NCBI GenBank assembly: GCA_023079485.1
Contig: CM041084.1
Coordinates: forward strand, 19,930,609 to 19,994,608
Length of the DNA: 64,000 bases
From: Archilochus colubris
Lineage: Eukaryota; Chordata; Aves; Apodiformes; Trochilidae
Direction of reading: 5' to 3'
The notes beneath the pieces were generated by a model. It was not told the origin of the DNA and made no database searches. It worked only from the letters and a program-made list of their open reading frames with translations. Made by a program: the position numbers and the translations under genes. Below, one piece after another: positions 1-14,055 of the stretch (position 1 is the first letter of the stretch; each line of letters opens with the position of its first letter).

Positions 1-118
1 TATTAATAATTCAAAAGAAAAAAAAAACTATAGTAGGTTTTTTGTTGCAGCAAGTCCTTTACATCTTTAGGTTTTGTATTCAGGAGGGCACCACTATAAA
101 AATAATTTTAGCACTCAC

Positions 119-431
119 TGATGATCCTGTAAAGATATCCCTCAGTAATGGAAGCACTAACCAGATTACAATCCTCTCGCATGCCATAAATCCGCTGCGG
201 ACACTCAGCTCTCTCCAGTAACACTTTGACCACTTCTCGTGAGTTATTCATGTGGAGCTCAGTGTTGTCAGCTGAAAGAACGCTTAAAACTTCCATCAGA
301 GAGCCTCGGCTGGGAGCATAGCTGCCATCCTGCCCGTGCTCTTCCCCAGGCTGTCCTTCAGCAATGAGCACGCTGAATATGAAAGCAGAACATACCACCC
401 CAAGAGCTGGATGCTTGGTCAGGAAACACAT
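119..431 (-). CDS. SLC39A12: SLC39A12 (ZIP12) first coding exon, partial gene
   Basis: This is the N-terminal exon of a zinc transporter of the ZIP (SLC39, LIV-1) family, which imports zinc across the plasma membrane and is mainly brain-expressed in mammals. The ATG at 431-429 starts MCFLTKHPALG, close to the MCF-R/LTK start of human ZIP12. It is followed by a hydrophobic signal-peptide-like stretch and then NNSREVVKVLLERAECPQ and GMREDCNL, which match the extracellular N-terminal segment of ZIP12 by memory. The purine at -3 suits initiation. The exon ends at a strong donor (GTGAGT at 118-113), and the frame stops soon after in the intron. The transmembrane part lies beyond the left edge. Its position downstream of MRC1 on the same strand agrees with mammalian synteny. 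Identity is confident; the exact 3' exon end is slightly less so because a second GT occurs at 158-157. Confidence 0.87.
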
Positions 432-514
432 CTCCTCTTCCTGCAGTGCGTGATCCGCACTGACTGTTGAATTGTTGCTTGCACTTCACAGCTTAAACTC
501 GAAACCTGAGGAAT
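432..514 (-). other. SLC39A12: Probable SLC39A12 5' UTR part of the exon, with upstream splice acceptor
   Basis: On the minus strand a pyrimidine-rich tract ending CCATTCAG lies just above position 514, a good 3' splice site 83 bases upstream of the ATG. This implies at least one non-coding 5' exon further upstream at higher coordinates. The CpG-rich block near 16.5 kb is the only obvious promoter-like sequence in that direction. The splice site is seen; the link to the distant block is inference. Confidence 0.45.
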
Positions 515-3500
515 CTGAATGGTAAAGGGAAAAGAAACCCCAACCCTTTAATTAGTGTGAATGCAATATGTTTGAAAGGATTTATTAATTGGTTGGCTAA
601 GCTGATTTGCAGTGACAAGCTGTTTTTGAACAACAGGGAGCTTGTAAGGGCTTTACAGTGCAGAGCAGCAGGACACTAAGACAACCATGGCCCTAAAACT
701 TCTGTAGAATTACCAACAAGAGGTTGACTCAAAGTACCCTTCCCTCTTCATAAAAGTATATGCTTTTCCTTTCAAGGTTATGTTATTACACTCACTAATA
801 ATCCTCTTCAGAAAACAGGAAAATACCATAGCTTTCACTTTCACTCCATTATAAGGCAAGTTTTTAGTAGCAAAAATAACTATAAATACAGATTACTAGT
901 CCAATTCTGATATGAACGTGCAGTAATTATGTTACACGGCAATGACACAGAGTAGGTTTTATTTTCAAAACCCTTTACCAATATTACCAAACTGCTGTTA
1001 TACAACACTAAACAAGAACGAAAAGGAGGTACTTAAAAATTAGTGGTAGTCTATGATCAGATGAAAGAGTTACAAAACAGAGGTCATAACTTCATTCACA
1101 GAACTCAGTGAATGAACAAGACGAATACATCAGAAGCTGCAAGTTTCCCTTGTTAACTTGATGCAAAAGACATTTTCTACTGTAAATCTGCCTTGTCACT
1201 ATCCTTCCTAATATAACACCACCTTTTCTTTAACAATAATAAAACAATAATGTAACAAGTCTCAACATCAAAGTGCAAAAAACATAGAAGAGTTTAAGTT
1301 CTGTCTTCCAAAAGAGGTTTTCAATTTATTGATGAGCAGACACTGGCAGTGCCATACATTTTCAGATGATAATGCACATGTTAAACAGCCACACATAAGT
1401 TCTTCTCCTTCTAACTGCAGTTTGTGTCTTACTTTAATGGAATCTCTACTGAAAAACTACTTAACATTAAAAACTGCTGAATTCAAATTGGAATTCACCC
1501 AGATAAAAGTTAGTATGCTTTTAGATGTCAGGAAATCTTTCAGTGTTCGCATATATTTTGCTGTTAGCAGTTAGGAATATCTATCATTGTTACAAGGTTG
1601 CACTTACTTCTAAACATCATTTTCTTACCTCCTGAAGGGAAAAAGAATGCTTGTGTATCTAGCTTCGTGGCCTTCTGAATCTTAAGAAGTATTTAGCTGC
1701 TGGAAGTCCAATGTTTTTAAAATTCCTTGATGGTGCTCTGGAGTCTGGAGAGGATTAGTTTATTGCTGCCTTGCAAAGTTTTCAGTTGCTATGGAGAGAG
1801 CTGTTCTTAAGGTAACAATGGAGGTGGATAGGAATTAGTACATGTTCTTCTTGGCAAACTCTGAACATCATGTTATTGAGTGTATTTCACATATTTTACT
1901 AGTTATTTTATGAAAACAGTCTCTAGTTTAGCTGTGCAAGATGTATAAATTTACTGAAGAATGTATTTTATTACAACAGCTAGTACATTCAAGCACTCTT
2001 AACTGGTTTTTATATTACTACATTATCTGAACAATTTTGCAACAAAACTGAGTTTATTTTTTTCATCAACACATTACTTCTCTTTTCAAATATGACAACA
2101 GATTAGAAACAGAAATCTTTTCAAGTGCCTCTACAGCAAACTGGTATTTTTCTTTGGGAAAATTGTCCATAGAGAACAGACTTTTTCATTCCCATTTATT
2201 ATGCACCACATTTTTACCAATTGAAAAAGCTGGCCTACCTCAGACTGTGATGAAAAAAAAAAAATTCTTCCACTCAGATTTCTTAGAGGGATACTGTTAC
2301 AAAGCTGCCATTTTACATCACCAGGACATTACAATATTATTGCAGTGGAAGTTAGTGAAAACTACCATGACAGGCCTATTTCCACAGCAACAGTGGAAAC
2401 CACTTCAGTGGTTTAAATTACCTTTTAAATAACCACCTTCAGTGTGGAAATGAATAATTAGCACCTCAATTGGCTCAACAGATGCAACTGGGAAGCAGTG
2501 AGACTGTGGTAACAGAGGCATCAGAATTTTTTAAAGTTACATTGCAAAAAATCCAGAGTTCTAAAATGCTGGAAATGTTTCCTACAAGGTGATGAGCTTA
2601 AAGAGAACCAGTTTTAGTAAGGGCTGAAAGAAACTGATACTAACTATAAAAAAAAAAAAAAAAAAAATTAAAATGATAACAACAACTTGAGAGAAGTGCA
2701 AACTGTAAAAAAATTTTCTCCAAAATATAAAGTACAAGTACATGGACGTATGTACAATGCTCAAGGCTGAGTACTAAAAAATCAACCCTATTAGATACTC
2801 AGATACAAAAAACCCAACTCATATTTTAATGAAATTAAATTTTTTCTTCATAAATCAAAATATATACTTATCAAACCAATATCAAAAAGTATGCAACTTT
2901 ATTTAGATAAGAATTACATAAACTTTCATCTCAAATATTTATTTTCATATGAATGACTGAAAACCAGAAACACATGATAATATGCACCTTCTTTAGCTTT
3001 TCTAGAATTTGCTCTGAATAACAAAGCTAACTATGTCCAGATTTGTTCCACTAATAAATACAATTCCTCAGATAATGAGGAAATAGCTTCCAGCATTTAA
3101 TTCCAGGGATTACTCAACCTCCAAACACAGAATTGGTTTATCTGTATATAATTCAGTGTTTTATAAATAATGACAAATTGAAAGTAAGAATATATTTTAT
3201 CCAATAAAGTATACAAACAGATTCAGTTGATTCAATTTATTGAGATAAGTTAGCATATAAAAAAATATTTTATAAGTGCTGGAAGCTGCTGAGAGATTTA
3301 CATAGCCCTACAATATACTACACCAAAATTTATAATACAGAATGATGGGGAAAAAACAGGAAACGGTGTACCTATCACTGTTAATTTTGTCTCATGTGTT
3401 GTCTCTGCCATTCTGGCTCAAATTCAATTGTATGTCTTTTTGTGATTTTTAATAATGGAGGAAAGAAATGGATGCACAACTTTCATAAGCCACCATCTCT

Positions 3501-6500
3501 CTGCTTACTGTAGAATGATGATATGCATGTAAGGAAGAGCCTTCAGAGGCACTGGGGTAACTCGGGTTGAAGTAACTTACCATGCTAACATGACAAGACT
3601 GTACACAGGAGAATCAGACGTATGATAAATTTACTGATAAAATAAGCAAATTAAAATTGTTGGTTTTAAAAAAAAAATATTATTGTTATTATTATTCCAT
3701 TCTACACTTAGTTAAGGGCCTTGGCATAATCAAGCAAGAATCTGAGCTCAAGAATTTGCAGAAATCTTATCAGCTTGAACAGTTACTACTGAAAGATACT
3801 TCAAAGAGAGTAACTGATTCCTGACAGGCATAGATACATGTGCCATGAAAGCAAGTAACAGAAGAAATAAGTTTATAAAAAGGTGTTAAAAATGGGAATT
3901 TCTCAAAACTCTTGTTTTCATTTCATTATTGGATCCATGACCTCAGACAACTTGGTATCCAATTTGCTCCACAAATACAGTTTGTTATATCCTAGAAATT
4001 TCTTACCATAATGTCCTAACTACCATTCTTAGTGAACAGGAGCAAAGGCAATTTCCAAATGGCATAACTACTCACAGAACATGACAAGCACATGCAGCAA
4101 ATGCTCTTTGGTTACAGGTTTTTTTATTTAGTTAGCTAGTTTACTGGCTTATCTTGTTTCTAACACCTACACACCTGCTGCGAGAACAAAAGCAAGTTGC
4201 CTATAAACAAATGGCATGAATAACTACGCTTTGCAATTTACTGGTTTTCAAAAGATTTGTGAATAAATAATGTAGGATTAGGTAAAATTCTTTAGAGAAC
4301 TCACTCTGAGATGACAAGGACATTCCTGTGAGCTCTGTCAACCTGACAAACAGCTTAACTGTATTTGTTCAGCAGAATGGGAGAGGAAGTAGGCATCATT
4401 TTAGCAAGACCCCTGCTGAACATCATAGTTTTCTGAGCCATGCAGCTATATAACTCTTATTCCCTCAATACTGTATAACTTCTATTGATGGACTAAGCAA
4501 ATCCATTTTTGTCCTTTTACTAATGGCAGCAATTATGGCAAATAGAAGAGAATCCCGTGGTAATGCAGATTTCCCCCATGTTATTAGTGTGATGTGTGCA
4601 CATTGCTGTAATTACAGCCATAGGTAGCATATTGACGTATGAAAGGATGACATTTTGCATGTAATTTGTGTAGAATTTCAACACATAAACCATCTTTGCC
4701 AATGAAGTTATGCCAGAATCTTATAATAAAAAATGGCAATGCTTTAAAATTGACAGTTTCTTCAGCTTCATTGGCCTCACATGTCAGTCCTAACAATGTC
4801 AGACATATTAAGTCTCAGTGAATTAAATTAAATGTATACTAATGAAATCAGTTGAGTTACATATATTAACACAGTGTGTTGCACAGTAATATATGTCTCT
4901 GCAACAAGTCTTGTGTTACTTCAGGACTGCAAAATTCTCCTGTTAGTCAGCAGAAAGTTTGCTAAGACCTGAAAATCCAGGTACAAAAAAACAAAACAGA
5001 AAGAACTTCCAGCACAGGCCAGCAAAGCCTCTTATGCTTTCCAAAATGTACATTCAAAAGTGTCTTCTTACGTACTACAGAATTAATATGACACATTCAT
5101 TTTCCCAAGATATTCTGGGCAGGAAAGGTTACATGGATTAACAAAAAGAAAGCGTTCATCTATATAGAAAGTTTGATTTAAAACCTCATTAATTGTCATC
5201 ATTTTACTATAGACTTCTCACACACACAACCTCTCCATTGCTTACTCTCTGGCTCTGTTTACAAGTTGAACTAAATAGGAATATGAAGGGAACCATCAAG
5301 ACTACTCAATAATTATGCTAATTATATTCAAGAATTTAGTCACTATAGGAGATATTAGTATCTTGAGCAAGAAAAAGAGAGGGTTGCATAAGGATGTATA
5401 CAGTGTTGCTTATTTTTAAATTTAGAAACACATGGGGAAAAGATGCTCTTGTTGTGTTGATCCTTCAGAACTTTAGAAGACTAACAATACTGAAGGTATC
5501 TAAATATTCAAGTATGGCTACTAGGCTGTCTAGTCATCTTCAGCTATCTCACCTCCTTTTACACTAACTAGATTCTGAAATCACTTACTAAGCTATTCAC
5601 TCACTATTGTTTGGTTATGTTGTGGAGAAGCAGCAGACTCTATTATATATATTGTTTAATTCTGCTCCTTTATATTTCTAAAGATACTGGGCTCAGAAAA
5701 CATGAGCTGATTTTACTGACAATGTCTCGTCCAGTCCGAAGCATTTATGGTCCATTAGTTTTTAGATATAAACATTATTTTTTTTCAGAAAAGTAGAAAG
5801 TAATGAAAGAATAAGTCCTTTACAGTTGTGTAGATGCACTGAATAAGTTACAAAATTTGAAAACATCAAAATACAGAATGTTGAAAATATTGAAAACCAA
5901 TATAGATTTTAAAAGCTTTAATTTAATATGCAATCATACTGCATCAAAACACTTGGCAGCAGAAAAACTCTCATTTTTTTAGTCTCCCTTATTATATTCA
6001 GACTGTTTCTAGGTAAGTAAATATTTGTATTTGTTCTGGCAAATTCAGCTGGAAGTTACTAAAAATATACACATAATCAGACAGGTCCAAAATTGAAGTT
6101 TGTTTCAATTCAAAACAAAGGCACAGGATAAATAGGCTAATTATAAAGACATTTTTTTTATTCCCAATTCCCACTATACTGCTGCTTCTTAAGAACTAAA
6201 AAGTAGCCCATTTAATGTACTTTAGCTTCTGAAAGTAGGAGCGCTGGCATAACCAGGGCTCCATCCAACTCCCAGATGTGTGTCTTTTCTGGTTTCTACT
6301 TACTTTATCTAAGTTACATACAGCACTTCTTTCCCATACTTATTATTTACATAGATGTTATCAGCTAATAATCAATGTCTACAAAGATTTTGGTGAGTCT
6401 GATATAATTATAATTTTAGAGAACTCAAAAATTCTAACTTCAAAACCCTGCACTACAGCTAATATGCTCAGCTAACAAAAAGACTAGAAGGACAAAAAAA

Positions 6501-8970
6501 GTCTAAGTTATGTCTTAAAAAAGCAAAACAGCAATCTGCAGCACAGCAAGAATTTGGTACCTATGGTTCCTGTTTGCAGATTTTTCAAACCTTCCCCTTT
6601 GCTGAACAAATTCTTTCAACAGTATAAAAAGGCTTTTAGCTTCTCCTTTGTTCCTCATGTCTCCTCTAAACAGATTACAAGAAAAAAATTAGTAAAAGGA
6701 GAGGTTGGAATTATATTTCCAAGGCAAATTCTTATTAACTCCAATACCAGTAACTATTCAGGTAGTCCATGGTAACTCTGTGCTAAGCAATTGCTTGTAC
6801 TTTGATATAGCAGGTGAGCATGTGTGCTGGGGATTTATACTGAAGTGCACAGTGTGAGTAGCTTGTGAACACCAGAGGCAGAAACTTTCCTGGAACTGAG
6901 ATTTTGCTACAAGCAAATCCTCTGATTATTATGATACTCACCAAGCACACTGCAGCTCTACTCTCCTCTGGTTCTTGCTCCTGCACCGCTTTCTGAACAT
7001 TTGGAAACTAATTTTGAGATATGCAAGACCATTTATCCTAATCTCCCTTTTTAAGCCATTTTTAAACATGAACACAAGTTTGAAAAATCATAAATGTAAA
7101 ATGTAATCTTAGTTTTCACAATTTACTTAAGTGAACTAAAATTGAGTCTTTATCAACAATAATATATATTTGCTTACTCTTAATAACATACAATCTGCAG
7201 TCCAGTGTAAAGGTTCAAAGTAGCCAAGTAGAACAAGTCAATGGCTGGCACACATACACTTGAAAAAGAAAGACTAAGTGGATTAGTATGCAGAGTGCTA
7301 GTACATTGAGGTAATTTTTTAATTAGCTCTCTACAAGAAGGTTTGTAGGGTTTTAAACCAATTTTAGTTCAAAAGTTCTTCTATGCAGAATCCTGAAAGG
7401 AACAAAAGAGAAAGCAGAGGCAAGTTTATATTAAAAAAAAAATTAAAAATTAAAAAAAAGAATCAAGATATCCAACATACTGGATTTCCTCTCTGTCTTC
7501 TGAATGAAGAGCCTCATTGCATTGTTTCTATTCCTCCTATTGAGCAACGCAGAACTGGTCTACAAGGAAATCTTGCCAAGTAAAGGTGGTAAATGACACA
7601 GGTACATTGATCTTTCTATTGGTCTTTGATCTGAATTTTTTCCATAAAAGCAAATACGTAGTTCCTCAGAAGCTTTTTAACATATGCATGAAGCCCACTA
7701 ATTCACTTTTACCTATGTTTTCTAACTTCTTTCCTACCTTTATTATATTAATAAATTATAATCTCAATTATTTACCTTTTCTCTATTTTACTTTTTTTTT
7801 TCCCCTGTCATTTAAGGATGCTTTGTTTTGCTTTTTTTCAGTGTATTCTCCTAAACAAGCAAGGATTAAGCAGTCAAGGTCTGTGTGTGTAGTCAGGATT
7901 TATTTTATCTTAATTTGTTGCATATGGAAGTCTGTATCTGGACAAGTCTCCCTAGGCTCCCTTGTATAGCAATTGGAGAGAAAAGCATTTTGAGAGGGAG
8001 CTTGTCTAGCCTATTCTAGAATAAGCTTCTGGATGAGAGGAATTTCCCTCTAGTTTCTGTGACTGTATTTATGATAACTTTCTTGATAGTGGAGACATCT
8101 TGCACTATCTATTTGTTGTGGACGTCTGCGCTATCAACTACATTTTGCCAGTTAAAATCCCTCCCTGTCTTCGTATGAAATTTCCCACTCCTTCCATCCC
8201 AGTAAGTCTTTAAAAATTTTGACATATTCAAATATACCTGCACAAGACCTCAAAAATATTTAAACCTTACAAGTTCTGTACAAAACAAGGGCTAGAAGGA
8301 ACATTCTAGTAGCATCTACATGCAGGAAATCTGCAGCCATAAGACTCAGCTAGAGGCATAAAAGAAGCTGTAAGAGAAATGTTATGAATGCCATAAACCA
8401 TCTTATTCAAAACAGAATCCAAAGAAAAGATGCAAAGCCACTGGGCACCACCAGTCTTAATTACATCTGCTACTTGTTTAATTTGCAAAGGCTTTCCAAT
8501 AATTTTTACACGCATGAAAACTAGTTCATGATTTGAACTCATGATTGAGCGGCAATGTAACAGGATATTGACCACTAGAATGTAATGAAGCAATCCCTAA
8601 TAAAATGAATCTGTAGAACTAGCAATTTACAGTCTCAGAAAAAAAAAACGTCCATTTGCTAATTTAAAAACAGATTTTATTTCATTTTTTCAAATAAGAA
8701 TTAAAAAAAAAAAAATTAGGGTAAGTGGTTTAGAGACTATGAAGTGGAAACCACAGTAACTCTAGCCCTGAATTTGGAAACTACATATGAGAATAATTTT
8801 CTCTTATTAGTGGAAATAAATGCTGACATGAACATTATAAAAAAAATTGAAATAAAAAATTTAAACCTGAGTCTACTTAATATTTTTTTTTATTTTTACT
8901 GTGTGAGATACATTATACTAAAGGTGATAAAAGTAGACATACTGTAATCATCAACGTTATATGCTCACTG

Positions 8971-8984
8971 CTGCCCTCTGCTGT
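8971..8984 (-). promoter_or_regulatory. CTCF-like motif, minus orientation
   Basis: The minus strand reads ACAGCAGAGGGCAG, which agrees with 13 of 14 positions of the commonly used CTCF core consensus CCASYAGRKGGCRS. One such match can occur by chance in a window this size, so occupancy is unproven. Confidence 0.4.
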
Positions 8985-9138
8985 ATGGAACAGTTTCCAA
9001 GTGTTTGTATTTTATGCATATGCCAGATTGCTTTTGTTTATTCCTTTAACTTTCCATTAAGTTTACTTGGCAGCAGAGGAATGTGTATTTTTATGTATGA
9101 CTTAAAATTATCAAAGTAAATAAATTATTATCAAAGTT

Positions 9139-9188
9139 GATATATGATTTTGATATAGATTTATATCATGATATATGATTGATATAGA
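9139..9188. repeat. AT-rich imperfect repeat of GATATATGATT-like units
   Basis: The string TGATATATGATT occurs near the start and end of the segment, with related GATATAGAT and ATATCATGAT between them, giving partial palindromic character. It is simple low-complexity DNA with no associated gene. Confidence 0.5.
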
Positions 9189-12100
9189 AGAAATACCTTC
9201 TCCAAGTTGTTTTAAAAAGTAGCATGATTACTTTAAGAAATATTTTGACTCAGTTACACAAGCTCCAATATCCATGGCATCAATGTTAATGTCTTGTTAA
9301 ATGTCAGCTCCCAATGAACATTATATGTGAGGAGGCAGTAAGAATAGGTGAAAATCCAACATGAACAGTCTATGAATGCATACGCTTCTCTCAGTACAGT
9401 TTGTCTCCAATATTTATCTCTTTCTCTATTTTTTTTTTTTAATTCATCCATCTGTCCATCTCAGGATAAAGTGTTATTCTTACATGCCATAATCCCAGCA
9501 ATAATAAACTTTTTTACTGGGAAAATGTAACTTGCACTGCAGGGTAGCCCAATTACACTGTTATTATACCTTTGCAAGCATAAATATATACCTTAAATGG
9601 GTACACCTTAAACTATCTATGCATATAACTAATTAAAAGCATGTTACACTTGTCAAAGAATCTTAACAATACACAAAAAGCAAAATATTTTTTTGATTTT
9701 CCAGCACAACCCTTAGCATAGACTCATCAGTAATTTAGCCATAATTCACAAACATGTGGAAGAATTTTTTTTCTTCCCAGATATTTTCTGAAGGATTCGT
9801 GGTCTTGTTGAAAACCCTAAGAAACTTCATGGCTTTTATTAATTTTATTCTGTATAACAAACCCCCATATTTTAATAATTTTTTGACTGGAATAAGCATC
9901 AAACTGCAATGGAAACCTTAGGAAGAGGAAGATGAGAAGTGAAATGAAAGGAATAACCCAAAAGAGAACCATAGCAGATGATAAGAGCTAAGAAATGCTT
10001 CACTGGATCTAAACAATGTTTTACCTAGCTTAGTGTTTTATCACAACTAGAACTGCAATTTAAACAGTGCATGCAAACATGACACTGTTCATGGTCTGTC
10101 CCTAATATAAAACTTCTCTTGGAATCATATTGCCTAGTAGTTCATCTTAATTTTGGTATTGATGCATGAAGGCAGTAACCTACAACAGTTTTTGCCTTTC
10201 TCCTTGCCTCTAAAAATCAACACAAGGAAAATGTGTGCTGATGTGGAAGGGTGGTAGATAAATACAGCATGATGAATATCAAAGCTTATGCCTAGTGAAG
10301 CTGAGGGCAGCAAAAACATACCTTTATTTCAAGACTCCTGTCCTATGGTATGCTCATCACAGTCAGAAGTTGTAAGGAGATGCCTCTTCCTGCTAACATG
10401 AGCATAAAATCTAAATACAGATTCACCTGGTGACCAGTTCAGCATTTTAGAGAAATTTACTCAAACTACAAATAAATGTTGCTTGAATTTAGCACAGTTG
10501 CAGGTGAACTAGGCATCTTGCATTCCTAAAGGAAATCTAGTTTCTAACCATTTTATAGGTGTTTTGGAGAACATTCTCTGTGAGTCATTGTTAATTTCAC
10601 CTAGCGCTCAGTTAGCTCAGAAAAGTCACAGTTGATATTGCTTCCTCTTGCGTATACTGTAGAAAAATTACCAGAACACTTTTGTAAAATCAATCATTTC
10701 TAATCCAGATACTTTCTACAGAAATTCATGAATTTAAAAAAAAAATTAAATATGACCTGAAAGTCTGTTAAGACTCAGTTCTGAAGGATAACATTTAGAA
10801 TTAGTAATTGACAATCTTTACTTTATTCTCTCTAGTTTTCCTAAGGAACAGATGCTTGTTTGAATGACTTCTCTCTCTCTGACTCTGAACGACTTAATCC
10901 TCTCTTCCTCCCTAAAGTTCCTATTTTTAAAAATGCTCTTTGTTAATATGTTTCTAAACTACTAAATGCAATCCTTGGTATACTTAAGAGAATATCATGT
11001 ACCCAAGCTGGAAATGTTACATCAAATTGCTTACTTTCAAGCTGTTTACAGAGAAGAAATTTTCCTTTTAAGTTGCTGCCAGGTTAAGTTTGTGAAGTTG
11101 TTAGGTTTCAACTAGCTCCATATAAACACTGGATACAATCTGGTTTTGTCGTCTTCTGGGTTTTTTGGCAACCATTTCAGACTCACAAGTCACTTGGATA
11201 CATCATTAGCCTGAAAATAAAAGAACTTACAACAGTGTACGTAGTGACTCATGGGAAGCATAAGTATATTGTCTTTTTTTTTCTGCCTAAACTAGGAAAT
11301 ACTGGACTTACGTTTAGACACAGCCTACCTTGTCAACCCTGGCTGATTCTGTTGGCTAGAGCCACTAGGGTAATTTATTCAATAGATTACTTCCACTGCT
11401 AGAATAGTTCAAGAAATAGCTGCTCTGGATTGAGCTAATGTGAGAGAAGACTTGCTAGTATACTAACTTCCTTTTTAGTCTCAAGTTACCTTTACTCATT
11501 TGTCAGCATGAATTCAGCTGCTGTGCATTAGGTATGGCATAGCAGAACTGACAGGCTCCACGACATTCACAGCTGCAGTGTGTGCTCCGAGCCTCCGAAG
11601 CAGTGGCCCACACAAGAGTAGAAGTGCCCTGCCATGGGGACTTGCAGCACTAAAACAACAAACAGTACTATGCTCTAGCCTAGAGAAAATGCTAACAGTG
11701 CTAGGTGACTCCCTACCACCTGAGGTTACTACATTTGAGTGTATGCATCAACACAGCCAACCCTTGCTTTGTTAGCCTGCCTAAAACAGACTTTGCCTGT
11801 ATAAAGACATTGGCCAACAGTTTTCTTTTTAGGAAATGTTCCCATCATCTGCAATACAAAACATTCTGACAGGGATGCACCAGGGTCATTACTGATGTGA
11901 TTTTTAAGGTTCCTTTCACCAGGGAAATGGTCATCCGTGCTTTCAATTCTGATGGTGATTGCAAAGTGCCAATAATTTAGACTGCTATGTAACAGCATAC
12001 AATCCCTGCAGCTCAGAGGAATCTAACCTTATCCACAGGCAGGAAACTGGAGAGAAGAGTGGTACACCTGCACACTTATCCCATGACATTTTCTTTGAAT

Positions 12101-13979
12101 GTTTACATGAAGCAAACATTTTGCAATTCAATTTCTAGCCTATAGGCTATAACTCAAATTGGTAATATTTGGGATTATTACCCAAGACTGACACATAAAA
12201 CACATTCATAAGTACTTGGTTTAATAAATAATGCATTTATTTTGATAAAAATGCAGCTCTGAAATCATATTTCACAGAGGACCATACACAAAATATTAAG
12301 GATGACAACAGCATGATTAAAAAATATAATCAAGGCAAAGAATTCATTTAGTTTGATTACATACTATTGTACAAATATGGAAGACAGCTGCAACACTATC
12401 ACTAAAGCTTACCAAGTTTTCATTTTTAATTTCTTAATTAAGCCAATGAATATTCATCATCCCAAGCTTGTAGCAATTCTGCAGTTCATTTGTCTGGTAT
12501 GTGATTTGCAAGATTGCCATAAAAACCCAGAAAAAAATGTCAAACAGTAGCGGGCTGTGCAAATTTCCTTTCTTCCCACTTCATCTCTTACTCCCTATGA
12601 CCTAATGCTGCACTATACTGAAGATCCTGCTCACACTTAAATTTGTGTCCTTTTCAGCAGGGAAAATAACTAATCTCACAAAGATATTTATTATTTGGAG
12701 CTGTACAGTAATTGTACTTTTGTCTGATTCATCATGATTGAAAGAACTGGCTTTATATTTTCTGCTTACAAAGATGGCACTTGCAATTGTTCACTGTTTC
12801 TCTACTACTAACTTCAAAAAAAAGAAAAAAACCCAAAATTGTGGAACATACAATGAAAATGTTGTGTAATAATTATTTAAGACTGGCAATAACTCTAGAT
12901 TGCTTTCTTAATGTTTTAATATAAAGTATTGGGTTAATGTTTAGCATTTTAAAAATTCTAAGAAAAATTAAAATATGCAACTAAATAATGAATGTTTTAA
13001 GGCACATAATTTGAAAAGTTTTCTTTGCCCTCAAATTATTAATCTGTTAAATAAAACATAGCTCTTTGTTAATACACGCTTTTAACCTTGTGTTTTCTTT
13101 AACACATTGTGACACCTGCCCAAAAGATAGAATTATGGAAACCTCTGCTCGATTTGTAAGACTGTGATGAATTTCACTGACAAAACTCTTTGTATAAGTG
13201 AAATTTATGCCATTCCATAACCAATTTAAATATAGAAAATAACTCACTGATTAGAAATTACATTTGCAGTACAAAACCCATCACAACAGAAGTCTTAATT
13301 GCTTGAGGTATTTTCTCCAGGAAAGACAGATAAAGCACATCAGCTACTCACAAGTTATTGGAGTTGAATTCATCAATACACCTATTCTATCATATTTACA
13401 TAAGGCTGCAGTACTCCAGTCCTGCCAGTAACTGTGTTATGTGCAGCACAGAGCACTTGATGAGAGCAAGGAGAGTAGACACAGGAGCACAAATAAACCC
13501 AGCCCACATTAGGCAAGCCTCCATTTTTAGCAGCAGTGAATTTCAAATAAATTTCTCAGGGAGCAGCTGTACATGGTTACAGTCTTGTTTACATACAGCT
13601 TACTTATTTCCATTTTGAATGTGGTATTTAAACAGTTTTTGCTAAACTTGAAAAAGAAAAAAAAGGGTTAGAGTATCACTTACTGTGATATAAAGAAACT
13701 TTGCATTTTCCACTTCAAACTAAAAGTCAAGCTGCAATTTAATGATTATGAGGCAACTATGCAGTAGACTGAACCAAGGTAATAACTGATTATGTACAAA
13801 CGAGGATAAAAAAATTGATACTAATTGTGACTGGCAACAGTCAGTCCTCATCTTCTTTAGTTTCCCAGCAGGAAAAATATAGAAACCAGAGAGCAAGGGA
13901 GGCTATTACTACAGGGAATTTTGTTTGGTCCAAAGATGTTCTTTCCTTTGCACTTACAGACACAGCAAAATACCAAAAT

Positions 13980-14055
13980 AAACCCCCATCCAATAAAACA
14001 AACAACAACAAAAACCAACCAACCTAGACAAAAAACAAACAAAAACCCCAACAAA
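13980..14055. repeat. A/C-rich low-complexity tract (CAAA/CCAA type)
   Basis: Successive AAACAAACAAC, AAAACCAACCAACC and CAAAAACCCC blocks with almost no T or G. It is a low-complexity tract without coding potential. The apparent antisense frame over it is a composition artefact rich in V, F, G and W. Confidence 0.6.

Noticed and set aside
7586..7969. 127-codon plus-strand hydrophobic open frame
   Set aside because: Phe/Leu/Ile-rich because of T-rich DNA. No start context or homology seen.
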